This document shows positions 31,338 through 38,603 of a stretch of 43,704 bases of DNA, in pieces (the first letter of the stretch is position 1; the number at the start of each line of letters is the position of its first letter). The stretch lies in NCBI GenBank assembly GCA_038257245.1, contig JBBSJL010000006.1:1-43704 (forward strand). The letters are read 5' to 3'. The DNA is from JAGQNP01 sp038257245. GTDB lineage: Bacteria; Patescibacteriota; Saccharimonadia; Saccharimonadales; JACQNP01. The position numbers and the translations under genes were made by a program. Below the pieces are notes generated by a model, which worked only from the letters and a program-made list of their open reading frames with translations, was not told the DNA's origin and made no database searches.

Positions 31338-31649
31338 ATGAAACCACCACAGCCAAATATGAAGCCCGAACTCGGCCTAGAGAGTTTTGAAGAACTAGAT
31401 TTTGCAAAAGCAGTTTTTGAAGGACTAGATGAATTTGGCCCGGAACATAGTGTAGTAAAGTGGATTGCCAATGCTCGCAGTTTGGTTGAACAGGGCCGTA
31501 GACGTTTTCCGATTGTTCTAACAAACGAACGAGAAGCATCGATTGCCCATAATTATATGACCGAAGTCTATAGGGCTGATCCATTATGGGGAGAATTGGC
31601 AGAAGATCTAAGACAGCCAATTCGAGATTTCCACCACGCTGCCGCATAG
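31338..31649 (+). CDS. Uncharacterised 103-residue protein
   Basis: A small protein of unknown function, mostly helical, with a Pro-rich N-terminus and charged helices later (SFEELDFAKAVFEGLDEFG, ANARSLVEQGRRRF, PIRDFHHAAA). No motif is recognisable. An AAGGA Shine-Dalgarno sequence about 8 bases before ATG 31338 supports the start. TATAAT at 31284-31289 is a likely -10 box, leaving a leader of about 42 bases. It is a standalone gene between DUF721-like and mutM genes. Length and amino-acid composition look like a genuine product. Confidence 0.6.
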   Translation: MKPPQPNMKPELGLESFEELDFAKAVFEGLDEFGPEHSVVKWIANARSLVEQGRRRFPIVLTNEREASIAHNYMTEVYRADPLWGELAEDLRQPIRDFHHAAA

Positions 31650-31675
31650 ACCTTTTGCTTAAGTAGCAGACACTC

Positions 31676-31684
31676 TGTCATACT
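31676..31684 (+). promoter_or_regulatory. Extended -10 promoter of mutM
   Basis: TGTCATACT (extended TG plus CATACT at 31679-31684), with TTGCTT at 31655-31660 as an 18-base-spaced -35. The seventh base after the box is the G of the GTG start at 31691, so the message is predicted leaderless. Confidence 0.5.
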
Positions 31685-31690
31685 ATTTAT

Positions 31691-32566
31691 GTGCCAGAAT
31701 TACCAGAGGTTGAAACAGTAAAAAGAGGACTAGCCAAGTTAGTTATTGGAAAAAAAATATCTGCTGTTGCTTTTGACTGGCCCAAAGGTTTTCCGAGCAG
31801 TCAAACTGACATAGATAAACACCTAATAGGGTTCAGTATTATTACAGTTCGTAGAAGAGCGAAAGTATTAATTATTGATCTGGATAGTGGATACAGCCTA
31901 GTAGCGCATCTTAAGATGACTGGCCAATTTGTATATCGTGGCGAGGAGAATTTTGGCGCTGGGCATCCTAATGATAGCCTGATTGGGAAGTTGCCAGACA
32001 AATCCACTAGGATCACATTTACATTTCCTGACGATTCAAAATTATTCTTCAATGATCAACGTAAGTTCGGCTGGGTTAGGCTACTCCCAACAACTGAGGT
32101 CTTGGATATCGATTTTATGAAAAAGCTTGGCCCAGAACCACTGGACGAAAAATTTACTAACCAAGATTTTAGGACTAGATTAATGACCAGACCGAACACA
32201 AATATTAAAACTGCTCTACTAGATCAGACAGTAGTCGCTGGTGTAGGTAATATCTATGCAGACGAGTCTCTTTGGGCAGCCAAAATTTATTCCACGGCAG
32301 TCGTTAAAACACTTACTTATAAACAAACAAATTTACTATATGATGAGCTAAAAAAGGTACTCTTACTGTCAATAGAAAAAGGTGGATCAACAGATAGAAA
32401 CTACGTAAATGCAGAAGGCAAAAAAGGTAGCTATATAAGTTTTGCACGTGTGTTCAGGCGAGAGGGACAGCCTTGTTATAGGTGTGGTTCATTGATTAAA
32501 AAGGTTCGTGTAGCTGGGCGTGGAACCCATGTGTGCCCAACCTGCCAAGTGGAGAGCAAGAAATGA
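31691..32566 (+). CDS. mutM: Formamidopyrimidine-DNA glycosylase
   Basis: Removes 8-oxoguanine and ring-opened purines from oxidised DNA. The 291 residues start with the invariant PELPEVETVKRGL, which provides the catalytic Pro and Glu. They continue through HLKMTGQFVY and the helix-two-turn-helix region (DQTVVAGVGNIYADESLW). The C-terminal zinc finger is complete: CYRCGSLIKKV and HVCPTCQ. Start is GTG 31691; no other start would retain the N-terminal Pro catalytic residue at position 2. holA overlaps by 4 bases (ATGA), so the two form an operon. Confidence 0.97.
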   Translation: MPELPEVETVKRGLAKLVIGKKISAVAFDWPKGFPSSQTDIDKHLIGFSIITVRRRAKVLIIDLDSGYSLVAHLKMTGQFVYRGEENFGAGHPNDSLIGKLPDKSTRITFTFPDDSKLFFNDQRKFGWVRLLPTTEVLDIDFMKKLGPEPLDEKFTNQDFRTRLMTRPNTNIKTALLDQTVVAGVGNIYADESLWAAKIYSTAVVKTLTYKQTNLLYDELKKVLLLSIEKGGSTDRNYVNAEGKKGSYISFARVFRREGQPCYRCGSLIKKVRVAGRGTHVCPTCQVESKK

Positions 32567-33477
32567 TAACAACAATTGTCGGCACAAATAGCTACTCTAT
32601 TAAAAAGTTTCTTCAAGATTTCAAAAAATCATTCATTGACGATTTTGGTGATATGGCGGTTGAGCAAATTGATTGCGAAGATGTTGAATATACTAAAATT
32701 TTGGATGCCGTTCAAAGTTTGCCATTTTTAGTGCCTAGCAAATTGGTTATCTTGTTATCACCAAGCAGTAATAAAAAGTTCACAGAAGTTTTTGCAGATA
32801 TAGCCGATTCTGTCCCTGACAACGTAAAGGTGTTTATCGTTGAATCAAAATTAGATAAGAGATCAGTCTTTTATAAGACGCTAAAATCCAAAACGGAATA
32901 TAAGGAATTCAACGAACTTGATTTGCCGGCACTCACGCAATGGGTAGTGTCTGAAGTTGATCAAAAGGACGGTAAGATCGCTAGAGTAGACGCCAAATAT
33001 TTGGTGGAAAGAGTTGGCCTTAATCAAACTAAATTAGGTAATGAGTTAGACAAACTTTTAACATACAAAACGGAGATTAACAGGGATAGCATCGATAACC
33101 TAACAACCAAATCAATACAGTCATCAATTTTTGATCTCATAGAAAATACGATAAAAGGCAACACAAAAGTTGCATTAGAGATATATGAAGAACAACGTCA
33201 GGTAGGTGTTGAACCTCAGCAAATAATCGCGATGCTAGCTTGGCAGTTACAGGCGTTAGCAATTGTAAAGACAGCTGGTGATCGAACAAATCAAGAAATT
33301 TCTACGCAGGCTAAAATGAATCCCTATGTAGTATCTAAAACCCAAAACTTGGCAAAAAACATGACATACAAAGATATCAAACAGAACATAGGCGAGTTAT
33401 ATAAGTTAGATATTTCTTCGAAATCAACATCAATTGATGTTGATCAAGCGTTACAGGGTTACATCATGGGGCTATGA
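32563..33477 (+). CDS. holA: DNA polymerase III subunit delta
   Basis: The clamp-loader subunit that opens the sliding clamp. The 304-residue protein has the HolA order: an N-terminal alpha/beta part (ITTIVGTNSYSIKKFLQDF, LVPSKLVILLS), a middle domain (FIVESKLDKRSVFYKTLK, LPALTQWVVSEV) and a C-terminal helical collar (SIFDLIENTIKGN, EQRQVGVEPQQIIAMLAWQL). Similarity is weaker than for mutM, but the pattern is consistent throughout. Start is ATG 32563, in ATGA overlap with the mutM stop, so translation is coupled. A hairpin terminator lies just past the stop. Confidence 0.9.
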   Translation: MITTIVGTNSYSIKKFLQDFKKSFIDDFGDMAVEQIDCEDVEYTKILDAVQSLPFLVPSKLVILLSPSSNKKFTEVFADIADSVPDNVKVFIVESKLDKRSVFYKTLKSKTEYKEFNELDLPALTQWVVSEVDQKDGKIARVDAKYLVERVGLNQTKLGNELDKLLTYKTEINRDSIDNLTTKSIQSSIFDLIENTIKGNTKVALEIYEEQRQVGVEPQQIIAMLAWQLQALAIVKTAGDRTNQEISTQAKMNPYVVSKTQNLAKNMTYKDIKQNIGELYKLDISSKSTSIDVDQALQGYIMGL

Positions 33478-33482
33478 AAACA

Positions 33483-33502
33483 CCCGCTTTAACCTAAGCG
33501 GG
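33483..33502. terminator. Terminator hairpin between holA and rpsT
   Basis: CCCGCTT and AAGCGGG pair perfectly around a 6-base loop (TAACCT). Read on the minus strand the stem is followed by TGTTTTC, making it a reasonable terminator for rpsT; on the plus strand the downstream run is weaker. It is the best intrinsic terminator I see in the window. Confidence 0.65.
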
Positions 33503-33525
33503 CGAATTGTATTTCTAGTAGCGGT

Positions 33526-33909
33526 TTATTTTTTAGTTGTTTTCTTTGCAACTGGCTTTTTTGCAGCAGGTTTCTTGACCGCTGGCTTCTTAGCTGGTGC
33601 TTTCTTGACCGCTGGCTTCTTTGTGACTGTTTTCTTACTTGCAGTGACTTTGGCACCACTTTTTTTGGCTTGAGAAGCAAGTTGTTTCTTCTTGCGGGCG
33701 GCTTTATTCTTACTAATGATGCCTTTTTTGACTGCCTTGTCTAGATTACTTTGAGCTTTGCTTTGGCTTTCGCCAATGCTTTTGCCACTTGTGATGGCTG
33801 TTTGAAATGATTTTAACGCACTCTTAAGGCTTCGCTTTGTTTTGACGTTTCTGACCGTAGCTTTCCGAGCTACTTTTACTCTCTTTTTTGCTGATTTTAT
33901 AATCGGCAT
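33526..33909 (-). CDS. rpsT: Ribosomal protein S20 with a long basic C-terminal tail
   Basis: A primary 16S-binding protein of the 30S subunit. Residues 1-85 carry the S20 helical body (MPIIKSAKKRVKVARKATVR, SLKSALKSFQTAITSGK, DKAVKKGIISKNKAARKKK). S20 is usually about 85-90 residues; here it is 127, with about 40 extra residues of Lys, Pro and Ala repeats (KKPAVKKAPAKKPAVKKPAA) like the tails of histone H1 and bacterial H1-like proteins. The tail could strengthen RNA binding or bind DNA. A strong promoter and an AAGGAA Shine-Dalgarno sequence precede ATG 33909, as expected for a highly expressed ribosomal gene. Confidence 0.93.
   Translation of the reverse strand: MPIIKSAKKRVKVARKATVRNVKTKRSLKSALKSFQTAITSGKSIGESQSKAQSNLDKAVKKGIISKNKAARKKKQLASQAKKSGAKVTASKKTVTKKPAVKKAPAKKPAVKKPAAKKPVAKKTTKK
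33571..33621 (-). repeat. Tandem 30-bp-spaced direct repeat in the rpsT tail
   Basis: The same 21 bases occur at 33571-33591 and 33601-33621, offset by 30 bp, so the repeat keeps frame and encodes the repeated KKPAVKK-type unit. The exact identity suggests a recent duplication or slippage within the tail. Confidence 0.85.
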
Positions 33910-33949
33910 GTATGTTCCTTGTATTTAATTAATGATGGATCGAAGGTAA

Positions 33950-33978
33950 ACTATACCGTATAGAGGTGAATATTGCAA
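33950..33978 (-). promoter_or_regulatory. Promoter of rpsT
   Basis: On the minus strand TTGCAA (33978-33973), a 17-base spacer and TATAGT (33955-33950). Transcription near 33943 gives a 34-base leader with AAGGAA at 33920-33915 ahead of ATG 33909. Confidence 0.7.
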
Positions 33979-33997
33979 AAAATTGTGGATAACATAG

Positions 33998-34026
33998 TGG
34001 ACAAGCATAAGCTTTCATGATAGTAT
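33998..34026 (+). promoter_or_regulatory. Promoter of the DHH-like gene
   Basis: TGGACA (33998-34003), a 17-base spacer and TAGTAT (34021-34026). Transcription starts near 34033, beyond the ATG at 34017, which therefore cannot be the start codon. Confidence 0.65.
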
Positions 34027-34064
34027 TTAGCCAGATCGAACAAAATAAAACCAAAAATCAAAAA

Positions 34065-35729
34065 ATGGATGACAACAGAGTACAGATAATCGAACGACTT
34101 AAACAGTCGAACAATGTATTGGTGACTGTTAATAATAATCCATCAGTGGATCAACTAGCGGCATGTATCGGTGTGACACTACTGCTAAATAAACTCGGTA
34201 AACATGCCACAGCAGTCTTCAGCGGTGAAGTCCCATCCACTATCGAATTTTTGAAACCAGAAGAAACTCTCGAAAAGAACACAGATTCTTTGAGAGATTT
34301 TATTATTTCACTTGATAAATCAAAAGCCGATAAACTCCGATACAAAGTCGAAGACACAATGGTCAAGATATTTATAACACCTTATAAAACTTCAATAACT
34401 GATCATGATCTAGACTTTAGCCAAGGAGACTTCAATGTTGATGTTGTTCTGGCGCTTGGAATTCACGAAAAAGAACAAGTTGATCAGGCAATTATGGCTC
34501 ACGGACGAATCTTACATGACGCGGTAGTTATGTCTGTTAATAATCAGCAAGGCAGTACAATTGGATCGATTAACTGGGAAGAAGACCAAGCAAGTAGCTT
34601 GAGTGAAATGATAACGAGTATCGCAGATGAGTTGCAGCAACAATCACTCGATGAGCAGATCGCCACAGCCTTATTAACTGGAATTGTTGCTGAGACTGAA
34701 CGGTTTAGAAACGATAAAACCACTTCTGTTACCATGAGCATGAGTTCAAAACTTATGTCTGCTGGCGCAAATCAACAACTAGTTGCCACAGAGCTAGAAC
34801 CAGAACCCGTGCCTGAACCAGAACCAGAGCCAGATCAGCCTATCGCAATCCAAGAAGATGTACCAGTCGAAGAAACCGTAGCCAAAGAAGAGGACGATGG
34901 CGCTATAATAATTGATCATCCAGAAGACAGACCACCAGAACCACCAGCAGAACCCGAATTACCCCCAATAGATCCAAATGAAATAGACATAGATAACGAC
35001 GGTAGGTTAAGAAGAGCAGCTGAATTGGCAGATGACCAAAATGTGGCCAAAGACGACCCAGGAGATCAAGAGGATAGCTCTAATGTGAGTTCAGATTCTA
35101 GGCTTGTTGTTGAGCCTCCAACTAGGGGAGGAACACTAACGGCTAATAGTATGCCGGAGCAACTAGATCCATCGACAGACCCACTTACTGATGATAGCGG
35201 TACCGGCCCACTACTAAATCATAAGGTGCCCAGTAATGATCAAACTTTAGAACAAATTGAAGAAGCAGTACACCGTAATGACTCAGATCAAGAACCAGTT
35301 GGAGGAACCAAACCAACATATCCAACTTCGTACTTTGATACAAGAGAAAACACTGGGCAACAGCCTGAACCTGCACCAGATATGGGCGGTGCAAGAGATG
35401 CCGTAAGTGACGCAATAAATTCAGCTGACGCTGATGGTAATTCTGCCCCTGTAGCAGACGTATCAGTTGGATCTTCACCAGTAGACTTAAACTTGGGGCA
35501 TGATGCAGGTCAGCCAGTTTCAGAATCTCCTCCAATTGAAACGCCACCACCAGTTTCTTCCACAGCCCAACCACAGTTTCCGCCTAATTTAGTCTCGCCA
35601 TCAAGTAATATGCCGGCAGAAAACACTGCTTCAGATGTAGAATCACCAGAATCGCCGCCGCCAGTGCCGCCACCTATGATGCCGCCAACACCACCTATGG
35701 ACAGTTCGTCCACAACTTCTCCACAGTAA
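34065..35729 (+). CDS. Degenerate DHH-family (NrnA-like) protein with a long disordered tail
   Basis: A 554-residue protein. Residues about 1-230 resemble the DHH phosphoesterase fold of NrnA/RecJ-type enzymes (NNVLVTVNNNPSVDQLAACIG, AVFSGEVPSTIEFL, SLDEQIATALLTGIVAETERF). The catalytic residues are altered: the usual Asp pair is SVDQ, and no DHH follows in MAHGRILHDAVV. The remaining 320 residues are low-complexity, acidic and Pro-rich (ELEPEPVPEPEPEPDQP, PPPVPPPMMPPTPP), hence disordered. It may bind, not cleave, nucleotides or RNA. ATG 34065 is preferred: the ATG at 34017 lies in the promoter. Confidence 0.7.
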   Translation: MDDNRVQIIERLKQSNNVLVTVNNNPSVDQLAACIGVTLLLNKLGKHATAVFSGEVPSTIEFLKPEETLEKNTDSLRDFIISLDKSKADKLRYKVEDTMVKIFITPYKTSITDHDLDFSQGDFNVDVVLALGIHEKEQVDQAIMAHGRILHDAVVMSVNNQQGSTIGSINWEEDQASSLSEMITSIADELQQQSLDEQIATALLTGIVAETERFRNDKTTSVTMSMSSKLMSAGANQQLVATELEPEPVPEPEPEPDQPIAIQEDVPVEETVAKEEDDGAIIIDHPEDRPPEPPAEPELPPIDPNEIDIDNDGRLRRAAELADDQNVAKDDPGDQEDSSNVSSDSRLVVEPPTRGGTLTANSMPEQLDPSTDPLTDDSGTGPLLNHKVPSNDQTLEQIEEAVHRNDSDQEPVGGTKPTYPTSYFDTRENTGQQPEPAPDMGGARDAVSDAINSADADGNSAPVADVSVGSSPVDLNLGHDAGQPVSESPPIETPPPVSSTAQPQFPPNLVSPSSNMPAENTASDVESPESPPPVPPPMMPPTPPMDSSSTTSPQ

Positions 35730-35744
35730 GTTAAATGCTAATGA

Positions 35745-35773
35745 TTGCTTGGTGACAGATCAGCCTGTATTAA
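35745..35773 (+). promoter_or_regulatory. Candidate promoter of the CHAP-lectin gene
   Basis: TTGCTT (35745-35750), a 17-base spacer and TATTAA (35768-35773), giving a leader of about 70 bases. TTAAATGC (35731-35738 and 35770-35777) and ATTGCTT (35744-35750 and 35787-35793) are each repeated here, possibly as regulator sites. GGAGGG stands 5 bases before the ATG. Confidence 0.45.
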
Positions 35774-35849
35774 ATGCGTTTAGAGTATTGCTTTAGGGGG
35801 CTAGCATCGAACGACACTACTCATTATCAATTAACGTTGGAGGGTAGTT

Positions 35850-37112
35850 ATGGTGTTAAGTCGTTATGGCGTGGTGAGATTGGTTAGGAGAGTAGGTATT
35901 ATGTATCTTGTGCTTCTTATGGCAGGGTACATGTTCATGATTAGCGCAATAGGGGTCAAGGCTATAAGCCAGGACTTAGGTTACGAAGTAAATACTATTA
36001 GCGAGAACGTAAATTGGTGTGGCGGTGGCCCTGCAGATGGGCGAACTTATTGCCGTCGTAACTGTACTAGTTATGTCGCATATAAGTTATGGGCAGCTGG
36101 TGTGGATGTTGGGCACTATACACATAACGGCAATGGCAAAGATTGGGCCGATAGAGCCCGTGCTAAGGGTATTTCTACTGGAACGACACCAAAAATTGGC
36201 GCTGTGGCATATTGGACAACAGGAGGCGGTGGTTATGGTCATGTAGGCTGGGTAGATGTAGTTAATTCTGACGGATCAGTAAATACGAGTAACTACAATG
36301 GTTTAACAGAAAGTTTCTACACCCAAGACAGCGCTCGCCCCGAAGGTTATATATATTTCTCAAACACTACCCAGGTCGCTGGTGGTGTAGGTAGTGCACA
36401 ATTCCTTGGAAGAGACTCATTGCAGTCTGGAAATATAATGAAACCAAATCAATATATATTATCGGGAGATATAAGGAATGTCTTAATCTTGCAAAAAGAC
36501 GGTAATTTGGTTTTGTATGGACCTGGTTACAAAGCAGTCTGGAATACTAAAACAAATGGGCAGTCAATTTCTCATTTAGTGATGCAATCTGACGGCAACT
36601 TAGTACTTTATAGGACAAATGGGTCTGTAGCGTGGGCATCGTATTCCCAAGGCAACAAAGGCGCAAGACTAATTATGCAAAAAGATGGCAACCTAGTTGT
36701 TTATAATGCCGCAAACAAAGCAGTCTGGAATACAAGTACGTTTACCGGTCCTTCCCCTATATTTTTAGGTACTAACAGATTAAGTGCAAATACTAGCATG
36801 TATAAAAATCAATATATAAGATCTTCAGACAAGCGATACGTAGTCATACTTCAGCCCGATGGAAACCTCGTTCTATATTCTCCGGGGTACAAAGCGTTGT
36901 GGAATTCTGGTACTGCGAACACTGGTTCACACAGAACTGTTATGCAATCTGACGGTAACTTAGTTGTATATAATAAAACTGGTAACGCTATATGGAATAC
37001 AGCTAAATTTAATACGACTAATCCATATTTAATTATTCAACCTGACGGTAACCTCGTAACATATGGTGGTAATAATGGGTATTGGAGTACCGGAACAAAT
37101 GGTAAAATTTGA
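35850..37112 (+). CDS. Secreted CHAP peptidoglycan hydrolase with two B-lectin domains
   Basis: A 420-residue exported protein. Residues 1-39 contain a signal peptide or anchor (arginines followed by a hydrophobic run, 17-36). Residues about 55-170 form a CHAP (NlpC/P60-like) amidase or endopeptidase with the nucleophile Cys72 in NCTSYVAY and His131 in GHVGWV; Cys57 and Cys68 may form a disulfide. From about 183 there are six repeats of QxDGNLVxY (starting near 215, 246, 277, 335, 366 and 397), which make two complete bulb-type mannose-binding lectin domains (about 183-297 and 303-416). It probably binds a mannose-rich or other glycan on a target wall and cleaves peptidoglycan. A strong Shine-Dalgarno sequence (GGAGGG) suggests high expression. 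Confidence 0.9.
   Translation: MVLSRYGVVRLVRRVGIMYLVLLMAGYMFMISAIGVKAISQDLGYEVNTISENVNWCGGGPADGRTYCRRNCTSYVAYKLWAAGVDVGHYTHNGNGKDWADRARAKGISTGTTPKIGAVAYWTTGGGGYGHVGWVDVVNSDGSVNTSNYNGLTESFYTQDSARPEGYIYFSNTTQVAGGVGSAQFLGRDSLQSGNIMKPNQYILSGDIRNVLILQKDGNLVLYGPGYKAVWNTKTNGQSISHLVMQSDGNLVLYRTNGSVAWASYSQGNKGARLIMQKDGNLVVYNAANKAVWNTSTFTGPSPIFLGTNRLSANTSMYKNQYIRSSDKRYVVILQPDGNLVLYSPGYKALWNSGTANTGSHRTVMQSDGNLVVYNKTGNAIWNTAKFNTTNPYLIIQPDGNLVTYGGNNGYWSTGTNGKI
36396..37097 (+). repeat. Duplicated B-lectin domain coding repeats
   Basis: Two homologous three-repeat units, 36396-36740 and 36756-37097, each beginning FLG and ending near a WNT or WST motif. Matching segments such as GPGYKAVWNT and SPGYKALWNS, and MQSDGNLVLY and MQSDGNLVVY, show that a whole domain was duplicated. 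Confidence 0.85.
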
Positions 37113-37117
37113 GAAGT

Positions 37118-37822
37118 ATGAATGGATATTTGCTGATAGATAAACCTAAAGACTGGACAAGCTTCGACGTCGTTAACAAGATTAGATATATTGTTAAAGA
37201 TTCTGGTCTTGGTAAATCAAATAAAAAACGTTTTCCTGTGGGGCACACAGGGACATTAGATCCGTTAGCTACAGGATTGCTGGTTGTCTTACTAGGTGAA
37301 TACACTAAAAGTGCAACAGACCTAACAAAACTGGATAAAACCTACGACGTTACTATGAAACTCGGCAAAACTAGTATTACAGGTGATGACGAGGGAGAAA
37401 AGACTCACGTTTCAGATGAAAAACCATCAAGTGAAGACATAGAGAAGGCTACAAAAAGTTTTGCGGGGGAAATTGAACAAATACCTCCGATATATTCGGC
37501 AATTAAAGTAAATGGCAAAAAGGCCTACGAGCTAGCCAGAAAAGGTAAAGAAGTTAAATTAGAACCGAGGATTGTGAAAGTTTACAGTATGCAGAAAACA
37601 GATTACAGCTACCCATTCGTTAACTTTACGGCTAAAGTTTCTAGTGGTACTTACATTCGTTCACTTACGCAAGATATTGGCGAGAAACTAGGTACGGGTG
37701 CATACATGAGCGATCTTTGCCGTACTAAAGTTGGCAAATTTGATCTGAAAAATGCGATCAGCATGGAGAATATCAATGCCGAAATCATCTACAACGCGCT
37801 GAAAACAATGGACAATAGCTAA
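37118..37822 (+). CDS. truB: tRNA pseudouridine(55) synthase
   Basis: Converts U55 of the tRNA T-loop to pseudouridine. GHTGTLDPLATGLL contains the catalytic Asp, and the neighbouring YLLIDKPKDWTSFDVV, GKTSITGDDEG and AIKVNGKKAYELARKG are the other TruB signatures. At 234 residues it ends before the C-terminal PUA domain of the longer proteins (about 300), as in other short TruB forms. I chose ATG 37118, 5 bases after the preceding stop, because the TTG at 37109 would overlap it and add non-conserved residues. GAGAAG nearby is a weak ribosome binding site. It is likely cotranscribed with the CHAP-lectin gene. Confidence 0.95.
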   Translation: MNGYLLIDKPKDWTSFDVVNKIRYIVKDSGLGKSNKKRFPVGHTGTLDPLATGLLVVLLGEYTKSATDLTKLDKTYDVTMKLGKTSITGDDEGEKTHVSDEKPSSEDIEKATKSFAGEIEQIPPIYSAIKVNGKKAYELARKGKEVKLEPRIVKVYSMQKTDYSYPFVNFTAKVSSGTYIRSLTQDIGEKLGTGAYMSDLCRTKVGKFDLKNAISMENINAEIIYNALKTMDNS

Positions 37823-37837
37823 AAATAATGTTATAAT
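37809..37837 (+). promoter_or_regulatory. Promoter of the gene at 37846
   Basis: TGGACA (37809-37814), a 17-base spacer and consensus TATAAT (37832-37837). ATG 37846 follows 8 bases beyond the box, giving a leader of about 2 bases. The -35 overlaps the last codons of truB. Confidence 0.75.
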
Positions 37838-37845
37838 TCTTAGTC

Positions 37846-38193
37846 ATGAGTGATGTTGAAGGCCTAGAACGGTATAATACGGAATTGAGTCATTTGAATC
37901 TTTCGTCAAAGTTCGCGGTGGCAATCGGTGCTATTTTAGCAACGCCCGCTGCTATTGAAGTGGGTGGAGAAGCTTTAGATTATATTCAGTCTTCAGGTGA
38001 TGACCCGATCTCTACAATCGGAACAGGTGTTGCAGTCTTAGCTGGTTTAGCGAGCGCTGCTTTCTTTAAAGGAGGCGCAAACTTAAGAACTGAAGCAAAA
38101 GACCTAGAACATCAAGGTTTTAATCAACCGACAGATCTATCACTATCCAATAGTAGACATTTACGTCCGCGACCCAGAAGAAGTCGTCATTAA
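37846..38193 (+). CDS. Small two-helix membrane protein, uncharacterised
   Basis: A 115-residue protein with two probable membrane helices, near residues 22-38 (FAVAIGAILATPAAIE) and 55-75 (TIGTGVAVLAGLASAAFF), separated by a short loop. The C-terminus is strongly basic (RHLRPRPRRSRH) and probably cytoplasmic or RNA-associated. No family is recognised. Near-leaderless expression is predicted from a consensus promoter. The rpsO promoter begins within the following spacer, so it need not be cotranscribed with rpsO. Confidence 0.65.
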   Translation: MSDVEGLERYNTELSHLNLSSKFAVAIGAILATPAAIEVGGEALDYIQSSGDDPISTIGTGVAVLAGLASAAFFKGGANLRTEAKDLEHQGFNQPTDLSLSNSRHLRPRPRRSRH

Positions 38194-38197
38194 ACGC

Positions 38198-38226
38198 TTG
38201 ATTAACAGAGGAAAGTCTGATAGAGT
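38198..38226 (+). promoter_or_regulatory. Promoter of rpsO
   Basis: TTGATT (38198-38203), a 17-base spacer and TAGAGT (38221-38226), preceded by an extended TG at 38218-38219. ATG 38236 lies 9 bases beyond, giving a leader of about 3 bases even for this ribosomal gene. Confidence 0.6.
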
Positions 38227-38235
38227 TAGCCCTAC

Positions 38236-38502
38236 ATGATAACAAGTGAGAAGAAAAAGACCGTGATTGCAGATTTGGCAAAAGGTAAGGAAGACACTGG
38301 CAGCAGCGCTGTTCAGGTTGGTATTTTGACAAAGCGAATCGAAGAAGTTACTGAACATCTAAAGACGAATAAACAGGATCATATGGCTCGTCGTGGATTG
38401 CTTCAGATGGTAGGTCAGCGTAAGCGACACCTAAAATACATTGCTCAAAAAGATAGCAAAAAATACCTAGATCTAATCAAAAAACTCGGTCTAAGAAGAT
38501 AG
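38236..38502 (+). CDS. rpsO: Ribosomal protein S15
   Basis: A 30S protein that binds the 16S rRNA central domain early in assembly. The 88 residues are full-length, with the S15 signatures DTGSSAVQVGILTKRIEEVTEHL, then KQDHMARRGLLQMVGQRKRHL and YLDLIKKLGLRR. rpsO-pnp order is conserved widely in bacteria and occurs here. A near-leaderless transcript is predicted. In many bacteria S15 represses its own translation through a 5' leader; the very short leader here leaves no room for that mechanism. Confidence 0.97.
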   Translation: MITSEKKKTVIADLAKGKEDTGSSAVQVGILTKRIEEVTEHLKTNKQDHMARRGLLQMVGQRKRHLKYIAQKDSKKYLDLIKKLGLRR

Positions 38503-38560
38503 TTTACTCTCGTTAGTAAACTAGTGTGTTTGAACATCGAACCTACTAGCCCACTAACGA
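38501..38560 (+). other. Mutually exclusive RNA hairpins after rpsO
   Basis: AGTTTACT (38501-38508) pairs with AGTAAACT (38515-38522), 8 bp around CTCGTT. Alternatively TCGTTAGT (38510-38517) pairs with ACTAACGA (38553-38560), also 8 bp, and uses part of the first stem. The two cannot form together, so the region could switch, affecting readthrough into pnp or mRNA processing. Confidence 0.55.
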
Positions 38561-38603
38561 AAAGACATAGTGCTACAGTTGGTGGCGCTGATTAAACTAA
38601 AAT

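Noticed and set aside
33571..33621. Possible CRISPR-like repeats in rpsT
   Set aside because: Only two copies, in frame, both within the Lys/Pro/Ala coding tail. There are no spacers or cas genes.
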